Below, piece by piece: positions 48,920 to 58,183 of a stretch of 64,000 bases of DNA. The stretch is from Rhizobium sp. GTDB lineage: Bacteria > Pseudomonadota > Alphaproteobacteria > Rhizobiales > Rhizobiaceae. The notes beneath the pieces were generated by a model that saw only the letters and a program-made list of their open reading frames with translations, ran no database searches and was not told the DNA's origin. The position numbers and the translations under genes were made by a program. The stretch covers positions 62,001 to 126,000 of the forward strand of contig JAPZUE010000041.1 of the NCBI GenBank assembly GCA_027533385.1. The letters are read 5' to 3'. Numbering within the stretch: the first letter of the stretch is position 1; every line of letters begins with the position of its first letter.

Positions 48920-50506
48920 ATGAGCGACATTAGCACCCCCGCCTTGTCCGAGACTGAAACCTCTTCCACCGGTGGTGAACGCCGCAGACGGACCGGTGGC
49001 CGAGGCGGCGATCGCAGCCGCACGGGTGCGGCCGGCAAGTATCGCAATCTCGTCAACCGCCTTGCCAAGACCGAGCTGCTTGACCCTCAGGCACTCGACG
49101 ACATCCACAATGCGTCGCTGACCATTCTCGAAGAAATCGGCATGGACATCATGCTGCCGCAGGCGCGCGAAATCATGAAGGCGCATGGCGCAGACGTGAC
49201 CGAAGGCTCCGAACGCGTGCGCTTCGACCGTGGCCTGATCACCGAGATGATCGCGTCCGCCCCCCGCGAATTCCAGATGTTCGCCCGCAATACCGAGCGC
49301 AACGTCAAGATGGGCGGCAACAACCTCGTCTTCGCCCAGATCGCCTCTGCACCCTTCGTCGCCGATCGCGAGGGCGGCCGCCGCGCCGGCAACCAGGAAG
49401 ACTTCCGCAAGCTGGTGAAGCTCGCCCAGTGCTATGACGTGATCCACACGACCGGCGGCTATCCGGTCGAGCCGATCGACATCCATGCCTCGGTGCGCCA
49501 CCTCGACTGCCTGTCCGACATGGTGAAGCTGACCGACAAGGTCTTCCACTGCTATTCGCTCGGCAAGCAGCGCAATCTCGACGCCATCGAGATCGCCCGC
49601 ATCGGTCGTGGTGTCTCGATGGAGCAGATGGAAAACGAGCCCTCGCTCTTCACCATCATCAATTCCTCCTCGCCGCTGCGCCTCGACGGCCCGATGCTCC
49701 AGGGCATCATCGAAATGTCCTCGCGCGGTCAGGTCGTCGTCATGACGCCCTTCACGCTGGCCGGCGCCATGGCCCCGGTCACCATCGCCGGCGCCGTCGT
49801 GCAGCAGAATGCCGAAGCGCTCTGCGGCATCGCCTTCACCCAGATGGTCAAGCGCGGCGCCCCGGTCGTCTATGGCGGCTTCACCTCGAATGTCGACATG
49901 AAGACCGGCGCGCCGGCCTTCGGCACGCCGGAATACATGAAGGCAGTCATCGTCGGTGGCCAGCTCGCCCGCCGCTACGGCATCCCCTACCGCACGTCGA
50001 ACACCAATGCCGCCAACACGCTCGACGCTCAGGCAGCTTACGAGAGCGCCTTCTCTCTCTGGGCACTGACGCAGGGTGGCGGCAATTTCATCATGCATTC
50101 CGCCGGCTGGAGCGAAGGCGGTCTGACGGCCTCCTTCGAAAAATTCATCCTCGATGTCGACATGCTGCAGATGGTCGCCGAATTCCTGACGCCGCTCGAC
50201 GTTACCCCGGATGCGCTGGCCCTCGACGCCGTCCGCGAAGTCGGCCCCGGCGGCCATTTCTTCGGCACGGCCCACACGCTCGCCCGCTACGAGACGGCCT
50301 TTTATTCGCCGATCCTCTCCGACTGGCGCAATTTCGAGACCTGGACCGAGGCCGGACGACCGACCACCTACGACCACGCCAACCGCATCTTCAAGGAGAA
50401 GCTGGCGAGCTACGAGCGTCCGCCGATCGATCCTGGTGTCGAGGAAGAACTCGACGCCTTCGTGGCGAAACGCAAGGCGGAAGGCGGGGTTGCGACGGAT
50501 TTCTGA
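48920..50506 (+). CDS. MttB-family (trimethylamine/betaine) methyltransferase
   Basis: A 528-residue member of the MttB superfamily. A basic, Gly-rich N-terminus (RRRTGGRGGDRSRTG) precedes the TIM barrel, with LTILEEIGMDIMLPQAREIM and GGYPVEPIDIHASVRHLDCL. The gene is read through without an in-frame amber stop, so it belongs to the non-pyrrolysine branch, whose characterised members demethylate glycine betaine and similar quaternary amines onto a corrinoid protein. No corrinoid protein or activase gene is adjacent, so the acceptor is unclear. Confidence 0.9.
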   Translation: MSDISTPALSETETSSTGGERRRRTGGRGGDRSRTGAAGKYRNLVNRLAKTELLDPQALDDIHNASLTILEEIGMDIMLPQAREIMKAHGADVTEGSERVRFDRGLITEMIASAPREFQMFARNTERNVKMGGNNLVFAQIASAPFVADREGGRRAGNQEDFRKLVKLAQCYDVIHTTGGYPVEPIDIHASVRHLDCLSDMVKLTDKVFHCYSLGKQRNLDAIEIARIGRGVSMEQMENEPSLFTIINSSSPLRLDGPMLQGIIEMSSRGQVVVMTPFTLAGAMAPVTIAGAVVQQNAEALCGIAFTQMVKRGAPVVYGGFTSNVDMKTGAPAFGTPEYMKAVIVGGQLARRYGIPYRTSNTNAANTLDAQAAYESAFSLWALTQGGGNFIMHSAGWSEGGLTASFEKFILDVDMLQMVAEFLTPLDVTPDALALDAVREVGPGGHFFGTAHTLARYETAFYSPILSDWRNFETWTEAGRPTTYDHANRIFKEKLASYERPPIDPGVEEELDAFVAKRKAEGGVATDF

Positions 50507-50510
50507 TCCG

Positions 50511-51200
50511 TTACGACAGTTGCTTCAGATACGCCTGATAAGTCTGATGCGGTGCCGGCTCGAAGCGATCCTGCATCACTTTCCAGTCCTCGACCCGATC
50601 GAGACGGAAGTCGCGAAACCCCTGGCGCATCTCGCACCAGGCCGTCATCACCCAGATGGCGCCAAAGGCTGCAAGCCCCAGCGGCCAGACGACGCGCTGG
50701 CTGCGCTCGCCGGGCAGCGAATGATAGGCGATCCAGACCTTGCGGGAGGACGACAGGGCTGAGCGCACGTCGCCGAGACAGTCGGGCACCTCAGGCTGGG
50801 CCGACGAACGGAAGGCGTGAATGGGCGCGGATAGCAAGCGCTCCGCATGCTCGCGCGGCAACATGCCGACCATCTTGTCCTTCGCTTCCCGTGCCGCCTG
50901 CCCGAGCCTGGGATCGCCGAGCATCTCGACCGCCCGAAGTCCAAAGGCAAGCGCTTCCAGCTGCTCGAAGGTGAAGGTCAGAGGCGGCGCGTCAAACGCC
51001 TCGCGCAGCATATAGCCAACGCCACGCTCGCCCTCGATCGGCGCGCCGGAGGCGATCAGATGATCCATGTCGCGATAGATGGTGCGCGGCGCGACCTCCA
51101 TCTTCTCGCCGATTTCCGCCGCCGTCATCGCGCGCCCGGTGGCGCGCATCAGCTGGATGATCCGGAACAGGCGATCGGCGGGACGCATGGAAGCCTCCAT
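50511..51200 (-). CDS. YafY-type HTH and WYL-domain transcriptional regulator
   Basis: A 229-residue regulator: an N-terminal DeoR-like helix-turn-helix (ADRLFRIIQLMRATGRAMTA, EIGEKMEVAPRTIYRDMDHL) and a WYL-type ligand domain from about residue 135 (VWIAYHSLPGERSQRVVWPL). It is divergent from the ABM gene at 51271 with a 70-bp gap, so it probably controls that gene, and perhaps the AlkD-like gene after it. Confidence 0.88.
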   Translation of the reverse strand: MEASMRPADRLFRIIQLMRATGRAMTAAEIGEKMEVAPRTIYRDMDHLIASGAPIEGERGVGYMLREAFDAPPLTFTFEQLEALAFGLRAVEMLGDPRLGQAAREAKDKMVGMLPREHAERLLSAPIHAFRSSAQPEVPDCLGDVRSALSSSRKVWIAYHSLPGERSQRVVWPLGLAAFGAIWVMTAWCEMRQGFRDFRLDRVEDWKVMQDRFEPAPHQTYQAYLKQLS

Positions 51201-51270
51201 GAAGATTATGGCCAGAAGGCTGTCAGTTGGGACGTGTTAGGTCAAGCCTGTTCAACACAGGGAGAGCGAC

Positions 51271-51570
51271 ATGACGACCAACACCATCCTGGAACTTGCC
51301 ATTTGCACCGTCGCCGACAAGCCGGCAGCCGAAAATGCGCGCCGCGCGGCGATGGATGCCGTGAAAACCTATCCCGGTTTCGTCTCATGGCGGGCCCTGA
51401 CGTCAGTCGAACAGGGCGACATGATCGCCGACCTGGTCGAATGGGCCGATAGAGACAGCGCAGATGCGGCGGCCGCCAAGGTTCAGGCCGACCCCGCCTT
51501 CGCCCCCTACATGGCAGCGATCACCGGTGTTACCCTGATGCAGCACTTTGAAACACAAGGCATCATCTGA
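51271..51570 (+). CDS. ABM-fold (antibiotic biosynthesis monooxygenase-like) protein
   Basis: A 99-residue dimeric alpha/beta-barrel type protein: ILELAICTVADKPAAENAR, YPGFVSWRALTSVEQGDMIA and DLVEWADRDSADAAAAKVQ. Members range from cofactor-free monooxygenases to proteins without known activity. Linked to the next gene by a 6-bp gap and divergent from the WYL regulator. Confidence 0.8.
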   Translation: MTTNTILELAICTVADKPAAENARRAAMDAVKTYPGFVSWRALTSVEQGDMIADLVEWADRDSADAAAAKVQADPAFAPYMAAITGVTLMQHFETQGII

Positions 51571-51576
51571 TCCGCC

Positions 51577-52692
51577 ATGGCCGAACCCTTGAAACATCTG
51601 ATCGGCCCTCAGACAGTTCGCGACACGGCAAATGCCGTGGCGCGCGCCTGGCCACCCTTCGACCGCGACCGCTTCCTCGCCGAGGTTCTTGCTGAGATAG
51701 ACGCGCTCGAACTCATGCAGCGAGGCCAGTGCATCGCAGACGCACTCACCCGCCATCTGCCAAAGGACTTCACGAAAGCGGTCACGATCCTGCAGGACTG
51801 CCTGCCGAAGCCGGAACATCCGGGCCTCAACGGCTGGGCGCTCCTCTCCTTCAACCAGTATGTCGCAGCCCATGGACGCGGACATCTGGAGGTCTCGCTG
51901 AACCTCCTGAAGTCCCTGACGCCGCACTTCACCGGCGAATTCGGCATCCGCCCTTTCATTGCCGATGAACAGGACAAGGCGCTTGCGATCATCTCCCGCT
52001 GGGTTGATGACCCGAACCACCATGTTCGCCGGCTCGCGAGCGAAGGCACCCGCCCCCGCCTGCCCTGGGCCATGCGCCTGCCGGCATTGGTCAAGGATCC
52101 CGCTCCCCTTCTGCCGATCCTGGAAGCGCTGATCGACGACGGCGAGGATTACGTCCGCCGCTCGGTCGCCAACAGCCTGAACGACATTGCCAAGGACCAT
52201 CCCGATCTGGTCGCGGATTTCGTCGAGCGTCATCGACAGCAGGCAACGAAGGAACGCCTCTGGCTTCTGAAACACGCCTCGCGCACGCTGGTGAAGAAAG
52301 GCCATGCCAAGGCACTGGCCAATTTCGGCTATGCCCCAGTGCGCGACGTGACCGCCACGCTCGCCGTGTCGCAGACGGAGATAGTCTTCCCTGGTGAGCT
52401 GACCTTCAGCATCCACCTCGAAAACGGAAGCGAGAACAGCGTTTCGGTGCTGATCGACTATGCCATCCATCACCAGAAGAAGGATGGGTCCCTTTCGCCG
52501 AAAGTCTTCAAGGGCAAGAGCCTGCAACTGGCACCGGGCGCAACACATATCGTCGAGCGCCGGCACGCCTTCCGCCCGATCACCACCAGGGTTTATCATC
52601 CGGGTCGCCACAGGATCGAGGTTCTTCTGAACGGCGCCTCGGCCGCAGTCGCCGACTTCCTGCTCGCGATGCCGGAGAAAACCGCCGGATGA
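51577..52692 (+). CDS. AlkD-like DNA alkylation repair protein
   Basis: A 371-residue protein made mainly of HEAT-like helical repeats, as in DNA glycosylases of the AlkC/AlkD group. Segments: LLKSLTPHFTGEFGIRPFIA, NHHVRRLASEGTRPRLPWAM, and EDYVRRSVANSLNDIAKDHP. The SEGTRPRLPW piece is typical of the AlkC-like subgroup. The C-terminal third (about 255-371) is beta-rich. It would excise alkylated bases. Co-transcribed with the ABM-type gene. Confidence 0.87.
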   Translation: MAEPLKHLIGPQTVRDTANAVARAWPPFDRDRFLAEVLAEIDALELMQRGQCIADALTRHLPKDFTKAVTILQDCLPKPEHPGLNGWALLSFNQYVAAHGRGHLEVSLNLLKSLTPHFTGEFGIRPFIADEQDKALAIISRWVDDPNHHVRRLASEGTRPRLPWAMRLPALVKDPAPLLPILEALIDDGEDYVRRSVANSLNDIAKDHPDLVADFVERHRQQATKERLWLLKHASRTLVKKGHAKALANFGYAPVRDVTATLAVSQTEIVFPGELTFSIHLENGSENSVSVLIDYAIHHQKKDGSLSPKVFKGKSLQLAPGATHIVERRHAFRPITTRVYHPGRHRIEVLLNGASAAVADFLLAMPEKTAG

Positions 52693-53064
52693 AGAGCGCC
52701 GACGTTGGGCCGAATACCCATCAAGCCGCCCCAGCCGACACGGTTCCATCTGCCGGGTTTGCGGGCCGGGGAGAACCACCGGTTTACCGCACTGCAAAAC
52801 ATTCCCTTGACTTCCGGAGCAAATGCGCCCATTTGCAACTCAGCTTTCACCTTCCGGCCGCCGCGTGAGCGAGCCCAGCGACATCTGAGACGCGAAGAAG
52901 GCAAGGCGCGAAGAGAATGCGGCGATCATCATCGCCGATGCGCTGGAAAGTTTTTCCAACTTACAAGTTCCCAAATCACGCGGGGTTCTTGACGCCAATG
53001 CCAACCGGTTCGCATATCCGCGACCCGGTCGAATGGTTTTTGGCGCCCCCGAAAGGCATATGCT
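52693..53064. other. Gap without a recognised gene, upstream of the helicase
   Basis: No frame with coding character is visible on either strand apart from shadows of neighbouring genes. The stretch directly before the helicase could be a long 5' leader, as is common for cold-induced DEAD-box genes, but I see no conserved element. Confidence 0.5.
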
Positions 53065-54468
53065 TTGACCACGTTCGAAGACCTTGGACTGTCCAAGAAA
53101 ATCGTGAAGACCCTCGGCCATCTCGGCTTTGAAACCCCAACCCCCATTCAGGCCCAGGCGATCCCGATCGTCATGGAAGGCCGCGACCTGATTGGTCTCG
53201 CCCAGACCGGCACCGGCAAGACGGCCGCCTTCGGCCTGCCGATCATCGAAGCGCTGATGGCGAGCGAAGCCCGTCCGCAGTCCCGCTCGACCCGCGTTCT
53301 GATCCTCGCACCGACCCGCGAGCTGGTGAACCAGATCGGCGACAATCTGCGCGCCTTCAACCAGAAGCTCCCGCTCAAGATCATCCAGGTCGTCGGCGGC
53401 GCCTCGATCGGCAAGCAGCAGATGCAGCTCCTGTCCGGCGCGGACATCCTCGTTGCCACCCCCGGCCGCCTGCTCGATCTGATCGAGCGCAATGCCGTGA
53501 CGCTCCGCAATGTCAGCCATCTCGTTCTCGACGAAGCCGACCAGATGCTCGACCTCGGCTTCATCCATGATCTGCGCAAGATCTCGAAGATGGTACCGCC
53601 GAAGCGCCAGACCCTGCTCTTCTCGGCCACCATGCCGTCGTCGATCGCCGATCTCGCCGCTCAGTTCCTGACGAACCCGGCCAAGGTGGAAGTCAGCCCG
53701 CCCGGCAAGGCCGCCGACAAGGTCGAGCAGCACGTACACTTCCTGGCTGGCCAGAACGCCAAGACGGAACTGTTGAAGAAGATCCTCAACGACAACCCGG
53801 ATGGTCGCTCCATCGTCTTCCTGCGCACCAAGCATGGTGCCGAGAAGCTGATGAAGCATCTCGAAATCACCGGCTACTCGGTCGCCTCGATCCATGGCAA
53901 CAAGAGCCAGGGCCAGCGCGAGCGTGCCTTGAAGGGTTTCCGTGACGGACAGATCAAGACGCTGATCGCCACCGACGTTGCCGCCCGCGGTATCGACATC
54001 CCGGCCGTCAGCCACGTCTTCAACTACGACCTGCCGGAAGTGCCGGACGCCTATATTCACCGCATCGGCCGCACCGCGCGTGCCGGCCGTGAAGGCATCG
54101 CGATCGCCTTCTGCGGTCCGGACGAGGGCCGTCTGCTGCGCGACATCGAAAAGCTGATGGGCATCGACATCCCGGTCGCCTCCGGCGAACCGCCGGCAAA
54201 CCTGCAGCGCCCGGTCCGTCCGCAGCGCCGTGGCGGTGCAGGCGGCGGCGGCAACAACCGCAACCACCAGGGTGGTCAGGGCCGTGGCAAGTCGGAAGGC
54301 GGCGCCAAGGCCGACGGTCGTCCGGCTGGCAAGCCGGGTCACCGCAAGGGTGGCAATGGCGGCGGTCAGAACCGCAATGCCAACGGCAATGGCGGCAATC
54401 GCTCCGGCCAAAGCCAGGGTCGTCCGGCCCGCTCCGGCACCGCCGGCGGTCGTCGCCGCGAGGCCTGA
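53065..54468 (+). CDS. rhlE: DEAD-box ATP-dependent RNA helicase, RhlE-type
   Basis: A 467-residue RNA helicase. Ordered motifs: Q motif (ETPTPIQAQAIPIVMEGRDL), I (AQTGTGKTAAF), Ia (PTRELVNQ), II (DEAD, VLDEADQML), III (SATMPSS), V (TDVAARGIDIP) and VI (HRIGRTARAG). The C-terminal tail from about residue 380 is a basic, low-complexity Gly/Asn/Arg region (GGAGGGGNNRNHQGGQGRGK), suited to RNA binding and condensation. The start is TTG at 53065, with GAAAGG 8 nt upstream; the nearby ATG at 53059 is out of frame. Confidence 0.95.
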   Translation: MTTFEDLGLSKKIVKTLGHLGFETPTPIQAQAIPIVMEGRDLIGLAQTGTGKTAAFGLPIIEALMASEARPQSRSTRVLILAPTRELVNQIGDNLRAFNQKLPLKIIQVVGGASIGKQQMQLLSGADILVATPGRLLDLIERNAVTLRNVSHLVLDEADQMLDLGFIHDLRKISKMVPPKRQTLLFSATMPSSIADLAAQFLTNPAKVEVSPPGKAADKVEQHVHFLAGQNAKTELLKKILNDNPDGRSIVFLRTKHGAEKLMKHLEITGYSVASIHGNKSQGQRERALKGFRDGQIKTLIATDVAARGIDIPAVSHVFNYDLPEVPDAYIHRIGRTARAGREGIAIAFCGPDEGRLLRDIEKLMGIDIPVASGEPPANLQRPVRPQRRGGAGGGGNNRNHQGGQGRGKSEGGAKADGRPAGKPGHRKGGNGGGQNRNANGNGGNRSGQSQGRPARSGTAGGRRREA

Positions 54469-54494
54469 GGCTTAAAGCCGAATCAAGTTCGAAG

Positions 54495-54523
54495 ATGGCG
54501 CGGCTCCCACCGCGCCATTTTTC
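54495..54523 (+). terminator. Helicase terminator
   Basis: ATGGCGCGG-CTCCCA-CCGCGCCAT followed by TTTTTC, a 9-bp perfect stem, 26 bp after the stop. Confidence 0.88.
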
Positions 54524-54544
54524 TTATGATGGAGATGAAGCCGA

Positions 54545-55429
54545 TTACTCCGGCGCCGAGACCGTCTTGCGGTTGGTCAGATAGACGCCGACCATGACCA
54601 CACAGGTGCCGACCATCATCGGAACCGTCAGCTCCTCCCCGAAGGCGATCGCCGCTTCGAGCGCGGCCAGCGGCGGCACGAGATAGATCAGCGACGCGGC
54701 CTTCGAGACATCCCCGCGCCGGATGAGATAAAGCAAGAGGGCAATCGCGCCCATCGAGATGCCGATGACCGACCAGGCGAGCGTGGCGAAGAAGCCGAGG
54801 CTCCAGTCGACCCGGAGGTTTTCGAGCGCCAGCGCCGCCGGGATGGTAACGATCAGCGCGCCGACATATTGCAGCGTGGCAACCGCCCTCAGATCACCCT
54901 CGCGCACGAAGCGCTTCTGATAAAGCGTCCCGGCGGTCACGCAGGCCATGGCCACCACGTTGACCACAACCGCATAGGCCGGAATGGTCGAAGCGTCGAT
55001 GACGATCACCTTCGGCAGAACCGCGATCGCAACGCCGAGGAAGCCGATGACAAGCCCCGCCCGCTGGCTGCGGCTGAGGCTCTCGCCGATCAGAAAGGCG
55101 GCGGCAACTCCGGTCATCAACGGCTGCAGGCCGGCAATGATTCCCGACAGCGCGGCCGGCACCCCCTGCCCGATCGCCCACCAGACCATCCCGAGATAGA
55201 GCCCGTGCAGGAACATGCCTGAGACGATGGCATGCATCCAGCCGGTCCGGTCCGTCGGCCACGAGACGCCGCCAATCCGGCAGACGATGTAGAACAGAAC
55301 AACCGCCGTCCCATAGCGGACGACAAGGAAGGTCAGCGGGTCGGCAAAGAAGGTGGCGTATTTCGCCGAGATCCATCCGGTTGACCAGAGCAGAACGAAA
55401 AGGACGGGCGCAAGCCTGGCAAGCGTCAT
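54545..55429 (-). CDS. DMT-superfamily (EamA) transporter
   Basis: A 294-residue inner-membrane protein with ten predicted helices in two EamA repeats (residues about 5-135 and 145-285). Opening LARLAPVLFVLLWSTGWISA and the second-repeat end RRGDVSKAASLIYLVPPLAA are typical. Likely an exporter of amino acids or metabolites; substrate unknown. Confidence 0.88.
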   Translation of the reverse strand: MTLARLAPVLFVLLWSTGWISAKYATFFADPLTFLVVRYGTAVVLFYIVCRIGGVSWPTDRTGWMHAIVSGMFLHGLYLGMVWWAIGQGVPAALSGIIAGLQPLMTGVAAAFLIGESLSRSQRAGLVIGFLGVAIAVLPKVIVIDASTIPAYAVVVNVVAMACVTAGTLYQKRFVREGDLRAVATLQYVGALIVTIPAALALENLRVDWSLGFFATLAWSVIGISMGAIALLLYLIRRGDVSKAASLIYLVPPLAALEAAIAFGEELTVPMMVGTCVVMVGVYLTNRKTVSAPE

Positions 55430-55803
55430 GGAGAGGGGTCTTTCCTTGGCCGGATCGGGACGGCCGGCCCAGTGTTTCGTTACCCCTCAGCCGTCCTGCG
55501 GTCAAAAGAGTTTTGCTGCAGACAGCCGTGAATTCCATTCAACGGAGCCTGCGCAAAAAATCCCACCGGAGACATGCTCATTTTTTCAGCACGCAGATCC
55601 GTGGCCTTGCCGTCGAATTTCACGATATGTCAAATCGCGCGGGAGTAGCGCGCGACCAAACCGGAAACCTCGCACAATTTTGCACAGACTTTGCGCGAAT
55701 GCTCGATTTTCCATCATATCAGGCATTCGCTAATTATACGGACAGAAGCTGTGAACGACCTTGCATTGGCCAAATGGTTGTATTCAAATGACCAAAAAAG
55801 GGG
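55430..55803. other. Divergent promoter region, no gene seen
   Basis: Lies between the EamA gene (minus) and the ATP-grasp gene (plus). The right half is AT-richer (for example CGCTAATTATACGG near 55725), suggesting a promoter for the ATP-grasp operon. Short frames here lack coding character. Confidence 0.5.
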
Positions 55804-57222
55804 ATGGCGCCATTGGCATTTGATGAAATGATGACTGCGGACAACGATCCGCGCGGACCTTACCAGAACTACTTCGATTGGTATTCCAGCCAGGACCCGG
55901 CAAGGCTTCTGGCCAAGTCGCGAGACGCGGAAAACATCTTCCGGAAAACCGGCATTACCTTCGCCGTCTATGGCCATGCCGACAGCTCCGAAAAGCTCAT
56001 ACCCTTCGACATCATCCCGCGCATCATTTCCGGCCGTGAATGGCGAAAGCTCGCCCAGGGCATCGAACAGCGCGTGCTCGCCCTCAATGCTTTCCTCGAC
56101 GACATCTACCACAAACAGGAAATCATCAAGGCCGGCCGCATTCCCCGCGAACTGATCGAGAAGAACGTCGCCTTCCTGCCCGAGATGATCGGTTTTCGCC
56201 CACCGGGCGGCGTCTATACGCACATTGTCGGCACCGACATTGTCCGCACCGGCGAAGATCAGTTCTACGTGCTGGAAGACAATGCCCGCACGCCTTCCGG
56301 CGTCTCCTACATGCTGGAGAACCGGGAAACCATGATGCAGATGTTCCCGGAGCTCTTCCAGCTCAACAAGGTGCAGCGCGTCGAGGACTACCCCTATCTG
56401 CTGCGCCAGTCGCTCGCGTCTCTTGCGCCCCCCGGCTGCAAGGGCAAGCCGCGCGTCGCGGTCTTGACCCCCGGCATCTATAACTCGGCCTACTACGAGC
56501 ACTCCTTCCTCGCCGACATGATGGGCGTGGAACTCGTCGAGGGTTCGGACCTGCGCGTCATCGACGGCAAGGTGAAGATGCGCACCACGCGCGGCTATGA
56601 GGCGATCGACGTGCTCTACCGCCGCGTCGACGACGACTTCCTCGATCCCTTGACCTTCCGGCCCGATTCGGCGCTCGGCATTCCCGGCATCATGGATGTC
56701 TACCGCGCCGGCAACATCACGATTGCCAATGCACCCGGCACCGGGATTTCCGACGACAAGGCGATCTACAGCTACATGCCGGAAATCGTCGAATTCTACA
56801 CCGGCCGCAAGGCGATCCTCGAGAACGTGCCGACCTGGCGCTGTTCGGAGGCCGACAGCCTGAAATACGTGCTCGAGCACCTCGAAGAACTCGTGGTCAA
56901 GGAAGTCCACGGCTCCGGCGGCTATGGCATGCTGGTTGGCCCGACGGCCACCAAGAAAGAACGCGCCGATTTTGCCGACAAGCTGAAGGCACGCCCCTCC
57001 AACTACATAGCCCAGCCGACGCTGTCGCTGTCGACGGTTCCGATCCTCGTCAACAAGGGGATCGCACCCCGCCACGTCGACCTTCGTCCCTATGTCCTCG
57101 TCTCCGACAAGGTGCAGATCATCCCCGGCGGCTTGACCCGCGTGGCCCTGAAGCAGGGCTCGCTCGTGGTCAATTCCAGCCAGGGCGGCGGCACCAAGGA
57201 CACCTGGGTACTGGAGGACTGA
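55804..57222 (+). CDS. Circularly permuted type 2 ATP-grasp protein
   Basis: A 472-residue protein (formerly DUF404/DUF407) with a circularly permuted ATP-grasp fold predicted to form amide bonds. Marks: RGPYQNYFDWYSSQDPARLL at the start, VLEDNARTPSGVSYMLENRE (metal-binding), GYEAIDVLYRRVDDDFLDPL and VVKEVHGSGGYGMLVGP (nucleotide loop). First gene of a three-gene unit with the alpha-E and transglutaminase genes; the same trio recurs widely in bacteria and was predicted to make or attach a peptide-like product. Actual substrate unknown. Confidence 0.92.
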   Translation: MAPLAFDEMMTADNDPRGPYQNYFDWYSSQDPARLLAKSRDAENIFRKTGITFAVYGHADSSEKLIPFDIIPRIISGREWRKLAQGIEQRVLALNAFLDDIYHKQEIIKAGRIPRELIEKNVAFLPEMIGFRPPGGVYTHIVGTDIVRTGEDQFYVLEDNARTPSGVSYMLENRETMMQMFPELFQLNKVQRVEDYPYLLRQSLASLAPPGCKGKPRVAVLTPGIYNSAYYEHSFLADMMGVELVEGSDLRVIDGKVKMRTTRGYEAIDVLYRRVDDDFLDPLTFRPDSALGIPGIMDVYRAGNITIANAPGTGISDDKAIYSYMPEIVEFYTGRKAILENVPTWRCSEADSLKYVLEHLEELVVKEVHGSGGYGMLVGPTATKKERADFADKLKARPSNYIAQPTLSLSTVPILVNKGIAPRHVDLRPYVLVSDKVQIIPGGLTRVALKQGSLVVNSSQGGGTKDTWVLED

Positions 57223-57223
57223 T

Positions 57224-58171
57224 ATGGTCATGCTCGGAAGAACTGCCAACGGCCTCTACTGGATGTTCCGTTACATCGAGAGAGCCGAAAACATCGCCCG
57301 CCTCGTGGATGCGGGGCTAAGAATGTCGCTGACCCGTACCGGCGCCTCGGACGACGACTGGGATGCGGTGCTGCAGAGTGCGGATGTCCGCAGCCTGTTT
57401 GCTGAGCGTCAGGACAAGGTGACTGCCGCAGACGCGATCGACTTCCTGCTGCGCGATACCGCCAATCCCTCGAGCGTCATGTCCTGCATCGACGCGGGCC
57501 GCAACAATGCCCGCATGGTGCGCACGGCGCTGACCCGTGAAACCTGGGAAGCCACCAACGAATGCTGGATCGAGCTCAAGCAGATGCTCGCCCGCAAGCT
57601 GAAGTCGGCCGACCTGCCGGAGGTCATCGACACGGTGAAGCGCCGGGCCGGCCTGATCCGCGGTGCCTTCCACGGCTCGATGCTCAGAAACGAGATCTAC
57701 AATTTCGCCCGCATCGGCACCTTCATCGAGCGCGCTGACAATACGAGCCGTATTCTCGATGTGAAATACTACGTGCTGCTGCCGGCGATCACCCATGTCG
57801 GCTCCTCGCTCGACAACATGCAGTGGGAATCGATCCTGCGTTCGGTCTCCGCCCACCGCTCCTATCGCTGGGTCTATGACGGGGAATACAAGGCCGCGAA
57901 CATTGCCGACTTCCTGATCCTCAACGGTCAGATGCCGCGCTCGCTCGCCTATTGCTACGAAAAGATCGTCTCCAACCTCGGCTATATCGGCAAGGACTAT
58001 GGCCAGCGGCTCGCCGCCCATGAGACCGCCGATACCGTGCTCGCCAGCCTGAAATCCACTTCGATCGACCAGATCATGGATCAGGGCCTGCACGACTTCC
58101 TCGACAATTTCATCGCCCACAACAACAAGCTGGGCAGTGAGATTACCGAGGGCTACCGGTTTTACAGCTGA
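57224..58171 (+). CDS. Alpha-E domain protein
   Basis: A 315-residue, nearly all-helical protein of the alpha-E (DUF403) family: GRTANGLYWMFRYIERAENI at the start, with the conserved R-x2-E-R-x-E pattern, and GTFIERADNTSRILDVKYYV near residue 165. Function is unknown; it nearly always accompanies the permuted ATP-grasp protein. It begins 1 bp after the ATP-grasp stop (TGATATG), so the two are translationally coupled. Confidence 0.92.
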   Translation: MVMLGRTANGLYWMFRYIERAENIARLVDAGLRMSLTRTGASDDDWDAVLQSADVRSLFAERQDKVTAADAIDFLLRDTANPSSVMSCIDAGRNNARMVRTALTRETWEATNECWIELKQMLARKLKSADLPEVIDTVKRRAGLIRGAFHGSMLRNEIYNFARIGTFIERADNTSRILDVKYYVLLPAITHVGSSLDNMQWESILRSVSAHRSYRWVYDGEYKAANIADFLILNGQMPRSLAYCYEKIVSNLGYIGKDYGQRLAAHETADTVLASLKSTSIDQIMDQGLHDFLDNFIAHNNKLGSEITEGYRFYS

Positions 58172-58183
58172 GCAGGATCGAGC

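Noticed and set aside
48710..50377. Minus-strand frame that extends the histidine kinase to about 1899 codons
   Set aside because: The extension is exactly antisense to the MttB-family gene, has no kinase or PAS features, and is low in family-like content. GC-rich genes often keep the antisense frame open.
48920..50506. Pyrrolysine-containing MttB
   Set aside because: The gene is open without an in-frame TAG, and no pyl genes are present; it fits the non-pyrrolysine branch.
52596..52904. Minus-strand frame of 102 codons between the AlkD-like and helicase genes
   Set aside because: It overlaps the end of the AlkD-like gene, has no ribosome site and no recognisable domain. Its Trp/Gly/Arg-rich middle could be a translated intergenic repeat, but I could not support a gene.
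52840..54411. Minus-strand open frame of 523 codons across the helicase gene
   Set aside because: Antisense shadow of a gene with all DEAD-box motifs; composition Ala/Val/Arg-rich and featureless.
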